Of a stretch of 64,000 bases of DNA, positions 1-8,816 are shown piece by piece. Location of the stretch: NCBI RefSeq assembly GCF_004365875.1, contig NZ_SODF01000003.1:543763-607762 (forward strand), in the 5' to 3' direction. The notes beneath the pieces are model-generated. The model searched no databases, was not told the DNA's origin, and worked only from the letters and a program-made list of their open reading frames with translations. Source of the DNA: Kribbella kalugense. Lineage in GTDB: Bacteria; Actinomycetota; Actinomycetes; Propionibacteriales; Kribbellaceae. Both the position numbers and the translations under genes were made by a program. Numbering within the stretch: position 1 is the stretch's first letter; each line of letters starts with the position of its first letter.

Positions 1-1499
1 GGCTGATCGTCGGTGTGCGGGTACGACGCCTTGCCGAACGACACGCTGCCCGAGGCGACCACGCTCTGCTTGATCGCCGTCGTCAGATCGATCCGACCGG
101 CGCCCTGCTGGAACGAAGTCTGATTGGCGGCGACCTTCGCCGAACCCATCAACGCGTCCTTCACGTCTGCCGGTGTCCAGGACGGATGCTCCTGCAACAG
201 GATCGCCGCCGCGCCGGCGGTGTGCGGCGTGGCCATCGACGTACCGGAGAGCCGCAGGTACTTGTCACCGACCGGCTCGCCGATCGACGAGTCCTTCGAC
301 TTCGCGGCCACGATGTCGGTGCCGGGCGCGGTCACGTCCGGCTTGACCGCGCTGTCGCCGATCCGCGGCCCACGGCTCGACGTGGAATTGAGCTCATCCT
401 GCTTGGTCACGTTGCCGACGGTCAGCGCCGCGTCCGCACTACCCGGCGAGGCGACGGTCGATTCACCCGGACCTTCGTTGCCGGCGGCAATCACGAACAG
501 GGTGCCGGTCTGCGCGGTCAGCCGGTTCACGGCCTCCTCGAGCGGATCGACGTCCGGAGTGTCCTGACCGCCGAGGCTGAGGTTGACGATCTTCGCCTTG
601 ACGTCGGTCGCGGCCCAGTCCATCCCGGCCAGGATCGCCGACTCGTCGCAGCCCCAGACCTCGCAGACCTTGCCGTCGTAGATGCGCGCGTCCGGCGCCA
701 CGCCCTTGTAGCGCCCGTCCGAGGCCGCACCAGTGCCGGCGATCGTCGACGCGACATGCGTGCCGTGACCGACGAGATCGTCGGCGGACTCGGTGGTGAA
801 GTTCTTCTCCCCCACGACCTGGGTCGCGAGGTCGGGATGGGTCGCGTCGATACCGGTGTCGAGCACCGCGACCGACACGCCCTTGCCGGTGTACCCGGCC
901 TGCCACGCGACCGGTCCACCGATCTGCGGCACCGACTGGTCCAGCAGCACCTTCCGCTTGCCGTCCAGCCACAGCTTGCTGAATCCGCCCGAGCCGATGA
1001 AGGCCCTGGCGTCGGACTTGTTGACCTTCATCGCCGCGCCGCCGATCGACGGCAGCTGACGGGTGACCCTCGTCCCCGCCGGTACGGCGCGCTTCGCGGT
1101 CCCGGCGTACGTGGTCAGGACCGGGATGGTGCTCGTCGATGCGTCGTCGTACCCGTCCTTGACCAGCTCGGCGACGTCGAAGAGCCGGCGGTCGATCTTC
1201 CCGTCCCCCACGGCTTTCGTGACGTCGGCCGGGATGATGTACGAGTGGTCCTTGGTCCGGTACGTGTTGAAGCCGACGTGCTGCCGGCCGGCACCGGGGT
1301 CGATGGTCGCCTTGGTCGGGTCACCGCCGACCAGGGTGACCCGGTCGCCGGTGATCAGCGTGACGCTGACGTCCTTTCCCGCTGCTGAACTGGTCTTCGG
1401 TGCTGCCGCATAAGCCGGCGCGACGGTTGAACCGGCGAGCAGGCCCGCGACCGCCACGACGGCGATCGCGGGCCTGCTCCGTATGGATCTCGAACTCAC
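1..1499 (-). CDS. Secreted S8 (subtilisin-like) serine peptidase, C-terminal part beyond window
   Basis: Reading leftwards from a GTG at 1499 (GGGGAG about seven bases upstream) the frame is open to the window edge, so about 499 N-terminal residues are seen. A signal peptide (twin Arg near the N-terminus, hydrophobic stretch AVVAVAGLLAG, cleavage near AYA-A) is followed by the segment VTLITGDRVTL common in large actinobacterial S8 proteins. The catalytic triad is complete: Asp214 in VLDTGID, His245 in GHGTHV and Ser421 in GTSMATPH. It lies 70 bp downstream of a second S8 gene of the same architecture and shares long near-identical DNA blocks with it, so the two are probably tandem duplicates. 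Role: extracellular protein breakdown; the substrate is unknown. The start is well supported; the missing C-terminus prevents length comparison. Confidence 0.9.
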   Translation of the reverse strand, partial: MSSRSIRSRPAIAVVAVAGLLAGSTVAPAYAAAPKTSSAAGKDVSVTLITGDRVTLVGGDPTKATIDPGAGRQHVGFNTYRTKDHSYIIPADVTKAVGDGKIDRRLFDVAELVKDGYDDASTSTIPVLTTYAGTAKRAVPAGTRVTRQLPSIGGAAMKVNKSDARAFIGSGGFSKLWLDGKRKVLLDQSVPQIGGPVAWQAGYTGKGVSVAVLDTGIDATHPDLATQVVGEKNFTTESADDLVGHGTHVASTIAGTGAASDGRYKGVAPDARIYDGKVCEVWGCDESAILAGMDWAATDVKAKIVNLSLGGQDTPDVDPLEEAVNRLTAQTGTLFVIAAGNEGPGESTVASPGSADAALTVGNVTKQDELNSTSSRGPRIGDSAVKPDVTAPGTDIVAAKSKDSSIGEPVGDKYLRLSGTSMATPHTAGAAAILLQEHPSWTPADVKDALMGSAKVAANQTSFQQGAGRIDLTTAIKQSVVASGSVSFGKASYPHTDDQ

Positions 1500-1569
1500 A
1501 GGGCCTCCCCAGAAATCGGTTGTCTGCGCAGCCTTCTAAACGCAGTGACTGGTCTCCGGGGTTGCGTGC

Positions 1570-4500
1570 TCAGCCCAACGGATAAGCGCCGATAACGGTC
1601 AGATCCGTAATGTTGCCGGCGCCGTCGACCAGGTGCGACTTCAGCGAGATCGTCGCCGCACCCTTCGGCGTCACGAAGATCGCCTTGTACGAACCGCGCC
1701 CGGTCGGCGCGACCGCGGCGTTCTGCCAGGTCTTGCCGTCGTCACCGGAGGCCTGGACGGTCAGCTTCCTGATCGCGGGCAGCGGCTGACCGGGCTGCGC
1801 CTCGACCGCGACGGGCAGCACCGTGACCGGCGTTCGCTTGGCCACGTTGCTGCTGTTCACCTCCGGCCGGTAGCGGATCCCGAGCAACGGCAGCGGTGTC
1901 TGCTCGGCGGTTGCTGCCGAGGAGAACGTCCAGCGCAGATCGGTGCGAGTGCTGAACGTGCTGAACGACTGCCGGCTCTGCGTCGACTCGAGCGTGTACG
2001 TCGCCTTGTCGGCGGGCAGCCCTTGCGCTTCGACGTACCCGAAGTACGGCATCTCGGCCACGACCTGCCCGTCCCGGATCAGCTTGGTGGACTCCGAGTC
2101 GGTGGCGCTGAATCCGTTGTTCCCGTCCGGATCGGCGAGGCCGAAGGCGGACACGACCAGGTCGTTCTGGGCCCGGGCCGCGAGGTCCGGCGCCACGCTG
2201 AGGACCGCGGCGTTGAAGCGCTCCCGATACGACTTGCCGGCCTTGTACGACTTCACCGGCGACATGAGCCGGCTGATCGTCTGCGGGAACGGGTCGTTCG
2301 GATCCGTGCTCGGGATGATCTCGTCCACCTCGGTCTGCCAGGTGGACGGCTTGCCGTCCGCGAACAGCGTCGTGGTCAGCGGAGCCTTGCCGTAGTCGAG
2401 CACCGGCGACCAACTTCCGCCCATCCCCGGCCCGCTGCCTGTCACGATCCGCTCGATGAGCCGGTCACCGGTCGCGTTAGCGGCCTGCTTGACGGTGGCC
2501 TGATCCTTCGCCTTGACGGCTCGGACGAAACCGGTCGGCATCACCCCGGGGAACGTGTTCAGCTGCCCGACGAGGTACGGCGAGTTGTTGAAGCTGCCGT
2601 TGGCGTCGGGTTTCGCCCACTGCGAGGCGACGTGGCCGGTCATCTGCTCCGGCGGCAGCGCCGGACCGAGCTGCGCGGTGTAGACGCCGTCGAAGTTGAA
2701 CGACAAGCCCCCATAACTGAGTCCGCGGGTGCCGTCGGCGGACGTGCGGTCGAAGCCGACGTCGGCGAGCGCGACCTGTGCGTCGGCCTGCGGCACGGTC
2801 ACCTTGACCGGCTTGGCGAGCCGCGCATCGAACACCACCGTGGTGTCCTTGGTCAGCTGGATCGACGGCTGCACGAGGTTGTAGCTGGTGAAGTTGCCGT
2901 CCGGCTGCTCGACGAACTGACTGGTCGTCGCCAGGTACTCGCCCTTCAGCATCCGCAGCGAGAGCGTGTCGCTACCGTCGCCGACGAACTGGAACAGGTC
3001 CTGGTCCATCCCGGTCACGAGGCCGTCGACCGGAGCCGGCTTGCCGTCCGGACCGATCGCCTTCAGGGTCAGGGTGTAGCTCTCCTTCTCCTTCTCCACA
3101 CCGATCGCCGACGTGACGCTCACGTCGCCGCCGGTCGCGGTGATCCGGCCGGAGTACAGGCCGTCCGGGCCGTTGTGCTTGGTGTTCGAGGTGGCCTGCA
3201 CGGACGCCGTACCGCCGGCGGGGACGGTGACCGAGGTTGCGCTCAGGGTCAAGGCGTCGGCCGGGGCCGGGCTGCCGTCCGGACCGTTCAGGGAGGCGGC
3301 CAGGTCGAGCGTGACGGGCTGGTCGCCGAGGTTGCGGTAGCTCACCGTCTTGGTGACCGGGGTGTCGTCGTCGTGCGGCCAGACCGCCGTACCGAACGAG
3401 ATGTCGCCGGGCTCGGCGATCACGGTCTGCTTGATGCCCTTGCCGACATCGACCCGGCCGGCGCCCTGCTCGAACGCGGTCTGGTCGGCAGCCGGCTTGG
3501 CCGAACCCATCAGCGCGCCCTTGAGCTCGGCGGCCTTCCAGTTCGGGTGCTCCTGGGCCAGGATCGCGGCCGATCCGGCCACGTGCGGCGTCGCCATCGA
3601 CGTACCGTCGAGCCGGAGGTACTGGTCGCCGACCGGCTCGCCGATGATCGAGTCCTTCGCCTTGGCTGCGACGATCGAGACTCCCGGCGCGCTGATGTCG
3701 GGCTTGACGGCTCCGTCGCCGACGCGCGGGCCGCGGCTGGAGAAGTCGGCCAGCCCGTTCTGCTTGTCGACGGCGCCGACGGTGAGTGCGGCGTCCGCAC
3801 TGCCCGGCGAACCGATCGTGCGCTCGGTCGGTCCGTCGTTGCCGGCGGCAATCACGAACAGGGTGCCGGTCTCGGCGGTCAGCCGGTTCACGGCCTCCTC
3901 GAGCGGGTCGATGCCCGGGGAGTCGGTGCCGCCCAGGCTGAGGTTCACGACCTTCGCCTTGATCTCGGTCGCGGCCCACTCCATCCCGGCGAGGATCGCG
4001 GAGTCCTGGCAGCTGCCGCCGTCGTCACAGACCTTGCCGTCGTACAGCCTCGCGTCCGGAGCCACGCCCTTGTACTTGCCGGCCGAGGCGGCCGCCGTAC
4101 CTGCGATCGTGGAGGCGACGTGGGTGCCGTGGCCGAAGTGGTCGCCGTCGGGTGCGTCGGTGAAGTTCTTCTCGCCGACGACCTGGGTGGCGAGGTCCGG
4201 GTGCGACTTGTCGATGCCGGTGTCCAGCACCGCGACCGGGACGCCCTTGCCGGTGTACCCGGCCTGCCAGGCGATCGGTCCACCGATCTGCGGGACCGAC
4301 TGGTCCAGCGTGACCTTGCGCTTGCCGTCGAGCCAGATCTTGTCGATCCCGGCCCCGGTCAGGACGCTCGCGGGCTTGGTCACCGTCAGCGCGGCGCCGT
4401 TGATGACGGGCAGCTGCTGGGAGACCTTCGTCCCCGGGATCGAGGCACGCTTCTGAGCCTTGCCGGTGTAGGTGACGATCAGCGGCAGCGTGCTGCTCGA

Positions 4501-4911
4501 CTTGTCGTCGTACCCGTCCTTGATCAGTCCGGTCACGTCGAACAGCCGGCTGTCGAGCTTCCCGCCGGACACCTTCTCGCGGACGTCCGACGGTACGACG
4601 TACAGGTGGTCCTTCAGGCGGTACGTACTGAAGGCGACCTTGCTGCGGCCGGCTCCGGGTCGCACCGAGGCCCGGGCCGGATCGCCGCCTTGCAACGTGA
4701 TCCGGTCACCGGTGATCAGTGTGACGCTCTGGTCCTTGGGTTTGGCGGCTGGTTTGGTGGCGTTCGCGGCCAGTGGGTGCGCTTGCGGGCCTGGTGGGTT
4801 CGCTTGCGGTCCGGCCGAAGCCTGGCCCGGGGCGGACAGCCCGAGCCCCAGGGCGGCGATCGAGGCGACGGCGGCTACGCCGAGGCGCCTCGATCGTGGT
4901 GTGGATACCAC
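1570..4911 (-). CDS. Large secreted S8 family serine peptidase
   Basis: A 1113-residue protein from a GTG at 4911, chosen because GGGAGGG lies seven bases upstream and a signal peptide follows at once (Arg-rich start, hydrophobic core LGVAAVASIAALGLGL, cleavage near ASA). An upstream in-frame start would add 25 uncharacteristic residues. After the LITGDRITL segment comes a propeptide-like region, then the S8 catalytic domain with Asp230 (VLDTGID), His261 (GHGTHVAST) and Ser438 (GTSMATPHVAG). The remaining roughly 600 residues look like beta-rich Fn3/Ig-like modules, as in other actinobacterial S8 peptidases over 1000 residues. It is probably exported by Sec and acts outside the cell. It is the upstream paralogue of the tandem pair and may be cotranscribed with the partial gene on its left. 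Confidence 0.93.
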   Translation of the reverse strand: MVSTPRSRRLGVAAVASIAALGLGLSAPGQASAGPQANPPGPQAHPLAANATKPAAKPKDQSVTLITGDRITLQGGDPARASVRPGAGRSKVAFSTYRLKDHLYVVPSDVREKVSGGKLDSRLFDVTGLIKDGYDDKSSSTLPLIVTYTGKAQKRASIPGTKVSQQLPVINGAALTVTKPASVLTGAGIDKIWLDGKRKVTLDQSVPQIGGPIAWQAGYTGKGVPVAVLDTGIDKSHPDLATQVVGEKNFTDAPDGDHFGHGTHVASTIAGTAAASAGKYKGVAPDARLYDGKVCDDGGSCQDSAILAGMEWAATEIKAKVVNLSLGGTDSPGIDPLEEAVNRLTAETGTLFVIAAGNDGPTERTIGSPGSADAALTVGAVDKQNGLADFSSRGPRVGDGAVKPDISAPGVSIVAAKAKDSIIGEPVGDQYLRLDGTSMATPHVAGSAAILAQEHPNWKAAELKGALMGSAKPAADQTAFEQGAGRVDVGKGIKQTVIAEPGDISFGTAVWPHDDDTPVTKTVSYRNLGDQPVTLDLAASLNGPDGSPAPADALTLSATSVTVPAGGTASVQATSNTKHNGPDGLYSGRITATGGDVSVTSAIGVEKEKESYTLTLKAIGPDGKPAPVDGLVTGMDQDLFQFVGDGSDTLSLRMLKGEYLATTSQFVEQPDGNFTSYNLVQPSIQLTKDTTVVFDARLAKPVKVTVPQADAQVALADVGFDRTSADGTRGLSYGGLSFNFDGVYTAQLGPALPPEQMTGHVASQWAKPDANGSFNNSPYLVGQLNTFPGVMPTGFVRAVKAKDQATVKQAANATGDRLIERIVTGSGPGMGGSWSPVLDYGKAPLTTTLFADGKPSTWQTEVDEIIPSTDPNDPFPQTISRLMSPVKSYKAGKSYRERFNAAVLSVAPDLAARAQNDLVVSAFGLADPDGNNGFSATDSESTKLIRDGQVVAEMPYFGYVEAQGLPADKATYTLESTQSRQSFSTFSTRTDLRWTFSSAATAEQTPLPLLGIRYRPEVNSSNVAKRTPVTVLPVAVEAQPGQPLPAIRKLTVQASGDDGKTWQNAAVAPTGRGSYKAIFVTPKGAATISLKSHLVDGAGNITDLTVIGAYPLG

Positions 4912-5028
4912 GATGAGTCCCTCCCGATCGTTGTCCTCACATCGGGCCGCCGGAGCCTTCCTCACGGAGCGGAGCCGGGCGGCCACTCAACGGTAGATGT
5001 CCGGACTGGACCAAAAGGTTGCCAGCAG

Positions 5029-5046
5029 AACCTGCCACGGCAGGTT
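5029..5046. repeat. Short perfect inverted repeat
   Basis: AACCTGCC and GGCAGGTT are separated by two bases; CAGC/GCTG can extend the stem across a small bulge. It lies between the S8 peptidase start (4911) and the end of the solute-binding gene (5076). It could be part of a terminator tract or an operator for the peptidase promoter; the sequence does not decide. Confidence 0.45.
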
Positions 5047-5048
5047 GC

Positions 5049-5082
5049 TGCCTGACTACTGCCCGTAAGGGCAGCTCAGGCA
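5049..5082 (-). terminator. Two-tier hairpin at the end of the solute-binding gene
   Basis: Outer arms TGCCTGA/TCAGGCA enclose inner arms CTGCCC/GGGCAG around a GTAA tetraloop. The right outer arm contains the stop codon of the leftward gene at 5076, so the hairpin forms at the 3' end of that mRNA. There is no T-run, as is common for actinobacterial terminator hairpins. Confidence 0.5.
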
Positions 5083-5786
5083 GGCGGAGCGACGGCAGCG
5101 TCCGCCTGACCGGAGGCGGCGAGCGATGCGGCGACGAAACCGGAGGCTTTGAGCTCCTCGACCAGGTCATGGAGGTAGGCGACGGTCTCGGCACTCTTGG
5201 TACGGGTGGTGCCGACGGCCTGCTGGATCTGCATGAACCGCTCGTCGATCAGGCGGACGTCCGGGTGCTCGGCGACGTACCGGGTGATCGGCTGCCGGAT
5301 GCCGGCCGTCGCCTCCAGACCCTCGGCGAGGAACGCGTCGACGCCTTCCTCGCCCCGGACAACCGTTGCCTGCTGCAACGTTCTGGTCAGGTACAGGTCG
5401 TACGCCGAACCCTGCTTGACCCCGATCCGCACTCCGGCCGCATCCACGTCGGCGACCGTGGTCAGCGCGGAGTCCCGTGGTACGGCGAAGACACCTTCGA
5501 TCACGACGTACGGCGCCGTGAAGGCAACCTCCTCCGCCCGGGCCGGGTCGATGGCCAGGAAACAGATGTCCGCCTGACCGGTCGTCATCGCCTCGAACGA
5601 CTTCCGGGCGGCGTCGAAGCAGACCAGCTCCAACGGCAACTCCAGTCGCTTCGCGAGCTCCCGGGCGATGTCGACCGTCACGCCGGCCGGCTCGTCGGGC
5701 GTGCCTTGGGCCAGCACCGGATTCCCGAGGTTGATGGAGGCCCGCAGTACACCGGTCGGCGCCAGATCCGCCTGCACAGTCGTCAT
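5076..5786 (-). CDS. Solute-binding (SBP_bac_3-like) domain protein without signal peptide
   Basis: A 236-residue protein matching the periplasmic amino-acid binding fold (lobes with GVTVDIARELAKRL, FTAPYVVIEGVFAV and the return GVKQGSAYDLYL). Family members normally carry a lipoprotein or Sec signal, but this one starts directly in the mature-like sequence (MTTVQADLAPTGVLRASINLG) and no hydrophobic leader can be added in frame. No ABC permease or ATPase lies beside it. It may therefore be a cytoplasmic sensor or enzyme-like member of the fold rather than a transporter component. It is transcribed divergently from the chitinase gene, with an inverted repeat between them. Fold assignment is firm; function is unknown. 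Confidence 0.85.
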   Translation of the reverse strand: MTTVQADLAPTGVLRASINLGNPVLAQGTPDEPAGVTVDIARELAKRLELPLELVCFDAARKSFEAMTTGQADICFLAIDPARAEEVAFTAPYVVIEGVFAVPRDSALTTVADVDAAGVRIGVKQGSAYDLYLTRTLQQATVVRGEEGVDAFLAEGLEATAGIRQPITRYVAEHPDVRLIDERFMQIQQAVGTTRTKSAETVAYLHDLVEELKASGFVAASLAASGQADAAVAPPA

Positions 5787-5826
5787 ACCGGCGACCCTAC
5801 CGACGGCCTCCGGGTCAGGCTCCGGA

Positions 5827-5849
5827 CGACTGACTGATTCCGTCAGTCG
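5827..5849. promoter_or_regulatory. Inverted repeat in divergent promoter region
   Basis: Perfect eight-base arms CGACTGAC and GTCAGTCG are separated by seven bases, between the divergent starts of the binding protein (5786) and the chitinase (5924). The symmetry and placement fit a repressor operator. It does not resemble the Streptomyces DasR site or the chitinase direct repeats that I know. Confidence 0.45.
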
Positions 5850-5869
5850 TTTCAGTTATTGCAGAGACA

Positions 5870-5898
5870 TTGTGTAAGTCCACGGGCAGTCCTACTGT
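5870..5898 (+). promoter_or_regulatory. Putative promoter of the chitinase gene
   Basis: TTGTGT and TACTGT are 17 bases apart, with the second element ending 25 bases before the ATG at 5924. The hexamers match the consensus only partly, so this is a suggestion based mainly on spacing. Confidence 0.3.
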
Positions 5899-5923
5899 GT
5901 GCGCAACAACCGATGGGGGTGCA

Positions 5924-7195
5924 ATGAAACGTCGGAGTGTGGGGCTGCTGGTGGCAGCGACGATGGTCGTCCCGATGACCGTCGCGATGCCTGCCCAGGC
6001 GCACGGCAGCGACAAGCGCGTCGTGGGCTACTACACCAACTGGAGTGGGTACGACCGGAACTATCTGGTCAACGATCTGGTGAAGAGCGGGGCCGCGGCC
6101 CGGCTGACCCAGATCAACTACGCGTTCGGCTTCGTCGACGCCCAGGGGAACTGCATCAGCAGCGACGCGTGGGCCGACTACCAGCGACCGTTCAGCGCCG
6201 AGCAGAGCGTGAACGGCAAGGCCGACGAGCCCGGACAGGTGCTCAACGGCAATCTCAACCAGCTCAAGGAGCTGAAGCAGAAGTTCCCGAAGCTGCACAT
6301 CAGCATCTCGCTCGGCGGCTGGACCGGTTCGGCGCACTTCTCCGACGCGGCACTCACGCCGGCCTCGCGGGCCGCACACGTGAAGTCCTGCCTGGACATG
6401 TGGCTGAAGGGCAACCTGCCGGGCCTGCCCGCGGGTGCGGCGAAGGGCATCTTCGACGGCGTCGACCTCGACTGGGAGTGGCCGGCCAGCGACGGCAACC
6501 CGGGCAACGTGATCCGGCCGGAGGACAAGCAGAACTTCACCGCGCTGGTGCACGAGTACCGCAAGCAGCTGGACCGGCTGTCCGGACGGCCCGGGCGCTA
6601 CAACCTGACCGCGTTCCTGCCGGCGAACCCGACGATGATCGACAAGGGGTTCGAGGTCCGCAAGCTGTTCAAGGACCTGACGTTCGGTTCGACGCAGGGC
6701 TACGACTACCACGGTCCGTGGGAGACGCTCACCAACCAGCAGTCCGCGATCGACGGACCCAAGGGTGACCCGACCACGCCCGAATTCAGCTCGCAGGTGA
6801 CGATCGACTCCTACCTGGCCAGGGGTGCGCCACGAGACAAGCTGGTGATGGGTGTGCCGTTCTACTCACACGGCTGGACCGGCGTGACGAACGCGAACCA
6901 CGGGCTGTTCCAGACATCGACCGGCCCGGCGCCGGCGACGTACGAGGCAGGCACCGAGGACTACCGCCTGCTCAAGGCTCATCTGTCCGACTACACGGTC
7001 TACCGCGACAACAGGGCCGGGTTCGCCTGGCTGTTCGACGGTACGACGTTCTGGACCTGGGACGACCCGGTCGAGATGGCCCGCAAGGCGCAGTACATCT
7101 CGCACCGCGACCTGGGTGGCGCGATGATCTGGTCGCTCGACGGCGACACCGGAAATGGGGAGCTGATCTCGGCGTTGCACCGTAATCTTCGGTGA
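5924..7195 (+). CDS. Secreted GH18 chitinase
   Basis: A 423-residue glycoside hydrolase family 18 enzyme. The ATG at 5924 is preceded by GGGGGT and followed by a Sec signal peptide (KRR, hydrophobic stretch, cleavage after AQA at residue 26). The catalytic DxxDxDxE motif is intact (FDGVDLDWEW, acid Glu185), and the SLGGW strand, a GYDYHGPWE segment and the barrel-end WSLDGD are present. No chitin-binding module is attached, so it is a bare catalytic domain. It should hydrolyse beta-1,4 GlcNAc chains outside the cell. The following kinase-like gene begins at the base after its stop codon, which implies cotranscription. Confidence 0.93.
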   Translation: MKRRSVGLLVAATMVVPMTVAMPAQAHGSDKRVVGYYTNWSGYDRNYLVNDLVKSGAAARLTQINYAFGFVDAQGNCISSDAWADYQRPFSAEQSVNGKADEPGQVLNGNLNQLKELKQKFPKLHISISLGGWTGSAHFSDAALTPASRAAHVKSCLDMWLKGNLPGLPAGAAKGIFDGVDLDWEWPASDGNPGNVIRPEDKQNFTALVHEYRKQLDRLSGRPGRYNLTAFLPANPTMIDKGFEVRKLFKDLTFGSTQGYDYHGPWETLTNQQSAIDGPKGDPTTPEFSSQVTIDSYLARGAPRDKLVMGVPFYSHGWTGVTNANHGLFQTSTGPAPATYEAGTEDYRLLKAHLSDYTVYRDNRAGFAWLFDGTTFWTWDDPVEMARKAQYISHRDLGGAMIWSLDGDTGNGELISALHRNLR

Positions 7196-7837
7196 GTGGA
7201 TCTGAATGCTCTGATTGATCGGTTCGGCGCTTCCGGCGCCGAACCGATCCAGGTCGGTTGCTCCGACGCCACCGTCGTCCGGCTCGAGCGTGCGGCGGAA
7301 CGCCTGTACTACAAGGTGGGCCCCGGTGTCGACGCTGAGGGCGACCGGCTGGCGTGGCTCGGCTCGACCGGCTTTCCCTGTCCTCAGATCGTTGACCGCG
7401 GCAACAACTGGCTGCTGACCACGGAGCTTCCCGGCCGCGATGCCTCCCAGCCCTGGCCGGCAGCTGACCGTCCCGCCGTGCTGGTCGCGATCGCCGACGG
7501 CCTGCGTGCGTTGGACGAGCTCAGTGGGTGTCCCTTTCCATCGTTGTTCCCGGGCTCGGGCGACGCGGTGACCCATGGGGATTACGCGGCGCCGAACGTC
7601 TTCATCGACCCGACGACACTGCGGTTCACCGGCGTGCTCGACTTGAGCCGGCTCGGGACCGGTGATCGGTACGTCGATTTGGCGCTGATGTTCAAGAGTC
7701 TGCGCGGGACGCTCAACCCGCAGTACGGCGGTCCGCCGGCGGCCCGGCGGTTCGTCGAGTTGTACGGCGGCGATCCGGACGATCCGCGGATCGAGCACTA
7801 CATCAGGCTGGACGACTCGGGCGACTACTTGCCCTGA
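7196..7837 (+). CDS. APH(3')-type aminoglycoside phosphotransferase family kinase
   Basis: A 213-residue protein of the aminoglycoside 3'-phosphotransferase/choline kinase fold. The catalytic loop THGDYAAPN gives Asp129 and Asn134; Asp149 in GVLDLSRLGTGDRYVD is the metal-binding Asp, and the ensuing DLALMFKSL is typical of APH(3') proteins. ATP-lobe features (LYYKVG, PQIVDRG) are present. Known APH(3') enzymes are about 260 residues, so this copy is short. The GTG follows the chitinase stop codon with no gap, suggesting translational coupling. It may phosphorylate an aminoglycoside or another aminosugar; resistance cannot be assumed. Its end overlaps the convergent regulator gene by 13 bp. 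Confidence 0.82.
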   Translation: MDLNALIDRFGASGAEPIQVGCSDATVVRLERAAERLYYKVGPGVDAEGDRLAWLGSTGFPCPQIVDRGNNWLLTTELPGRDASQPWPAADRPAVLVAIADGLRALDELSGCPFPSLFPGSGDAVTHGDYAAPNVFIDPTTLRFTGVLDLSRLGTGDRYVDLALMFKSLRGTLNPQYGGPPAARRFVELYGGDPDDPRIEHYIRLDDSGDYLP

Positions 7838-8745
7838 TACGCCCTTCTGTAAGCGCTTGGAGTGGTGTGGAGGGCGGCGCGGAAGCGTCTGCGCAGGTTG
7901 GTCGCGGACGAGAGGCCGACGCGGGTTGCAATGGTCTCCACGGGCAGGTCTGTTTCTTCAAGCAGGACACGGGTTCTGGCGATTCGTTGGGTGAGCAACC
8001 ATTGACCGGGCGCGAGGCCGAGTTGCTCCTCGAAGCGGCGGGCCAGGGTGCGCGGCGAGACGTTGACCCGAGCCGCGAGGTCGTCGATGGTGATCGGTTC
8101 GGCGAGGTGATCGGTCGCCCAATCGAGCACAACGCCCAACGACTGCGGCGATTGCGGCGTCTCCGTTCGGTATTGGGTCTGACCACCTTCACGGTGTGGC
8201 GGCATCACCATCTGCCGCGCAACCCGGGCGGCGTGGGCGGCACCGCAATCGCGGCGCACCAGCTGAAGACACAGGTCGATCCCGGTGCCGGAACCTCCGC
8301 TCGTCGCGACGTCACCGTGGTCGATGTACAGCACGTCTGGATCCACTTGTACGGCGGGGAACCGGTGCTGCAGCTCATCGGCGTACCGCCAATGGGTCGC
8401 GGCTCGGCGGCCGTCGAGCAGACCTGTTGCGGCGAGCAAGTATGCACCGGAGCAGATGCTGACCAGGCGTGCTCCGCGTCGATGGGCGCGGGTCAGCGCA
8501 CGCAGTACCGATTGCGTCGGCTCGCGATTGATGGGCAGCCAGCCGGGGACGACGACCGTGTCGGCGCGGTCGAGAGCGCGCAGGCCGGACGTGACGACCA
8601 GGTCGAAACCCTCGGTGGTACGGACGTTTCCGGGCCGCTCGGTGCAGACGCTGAAGCGGTACGGCGCCTCGCGGAACACGGCCGCCGCACAGCCGAGCTC
8701 GAAGCTCGCCTGCGGTCCGGTCACCAGGGCGACGACGCGATGCAT
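7825..8745 (-). CDS. GlxA-type AraC family transcriptional regulator
   Basis: A 306-residue regulator with an N-terminal DJ-1/PfpI-like domain (VALVTGPQASFELG; nucleophile-elbow segment SICSGAYLLAATGLLDG with a Cys) and C-terminal paired AraC helix-turn-helix motifs (DLAARVNVSPRTLARRFEE and ETIATRVGLSSATNLRRRF). This is the GlxA subfamily of amidase-like AraC regulators. The ATG at 8745 (MHRVV) was chosen because it places the first beta strand at the N-terminus; an alternative ATG six codons earlier exists. It is divergent from the cupin gene at 8817, a likely target. Confidence 0.88.
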   Translation of the reverse strand: MHRVVALVTGPQASFELGCAAAVFREAPYRFSVCTERPGNVRTTEGFDLVVTSGLRALDRADTVVVPGWLPINREPTQSVLRALTRAHRRGARLVSICSGAYLLAATGLLDGRRAATHWRYADELQHRFPAVQVDPDVLYIDHGDVATSGGSGTGIDLCLQLVRRDCGAAHAARVARQMVMPPHREGGQTQYRTETPQSPQSLGVVLDWATDHLAEPITIDDLAARVNVSPRTLARRFEEQLGLAPGQWLLTQRIARTRVLLEETDLPVETIATRVGLSSATNLRRRFRAALHTTPSAYRRAYQGK

Positions 8746-8816
8746 GGCAGAAAAGTACCTCATCGGGACTATTCAGACACTGTGTCTCAAGCTGCGGAGT
8801 GCAGAGAATCAGAGGT

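Noticed and set aside
1633..5055. Very long open frame on the rightward strand opposite the S8 peptidase
   Set aside because: It is Arg/Asp/Leu/Gly-rich with no recognisable domain and lies exactly antisense to a well-supported gene; such frames are normal in GC-rich DNA.
7196..7837. Clinical-type aminoglycoside resistance gene
   Set aside because: The protein is short and diverged, and is coupled to a chitinase; only family membership is supported, not resistance.
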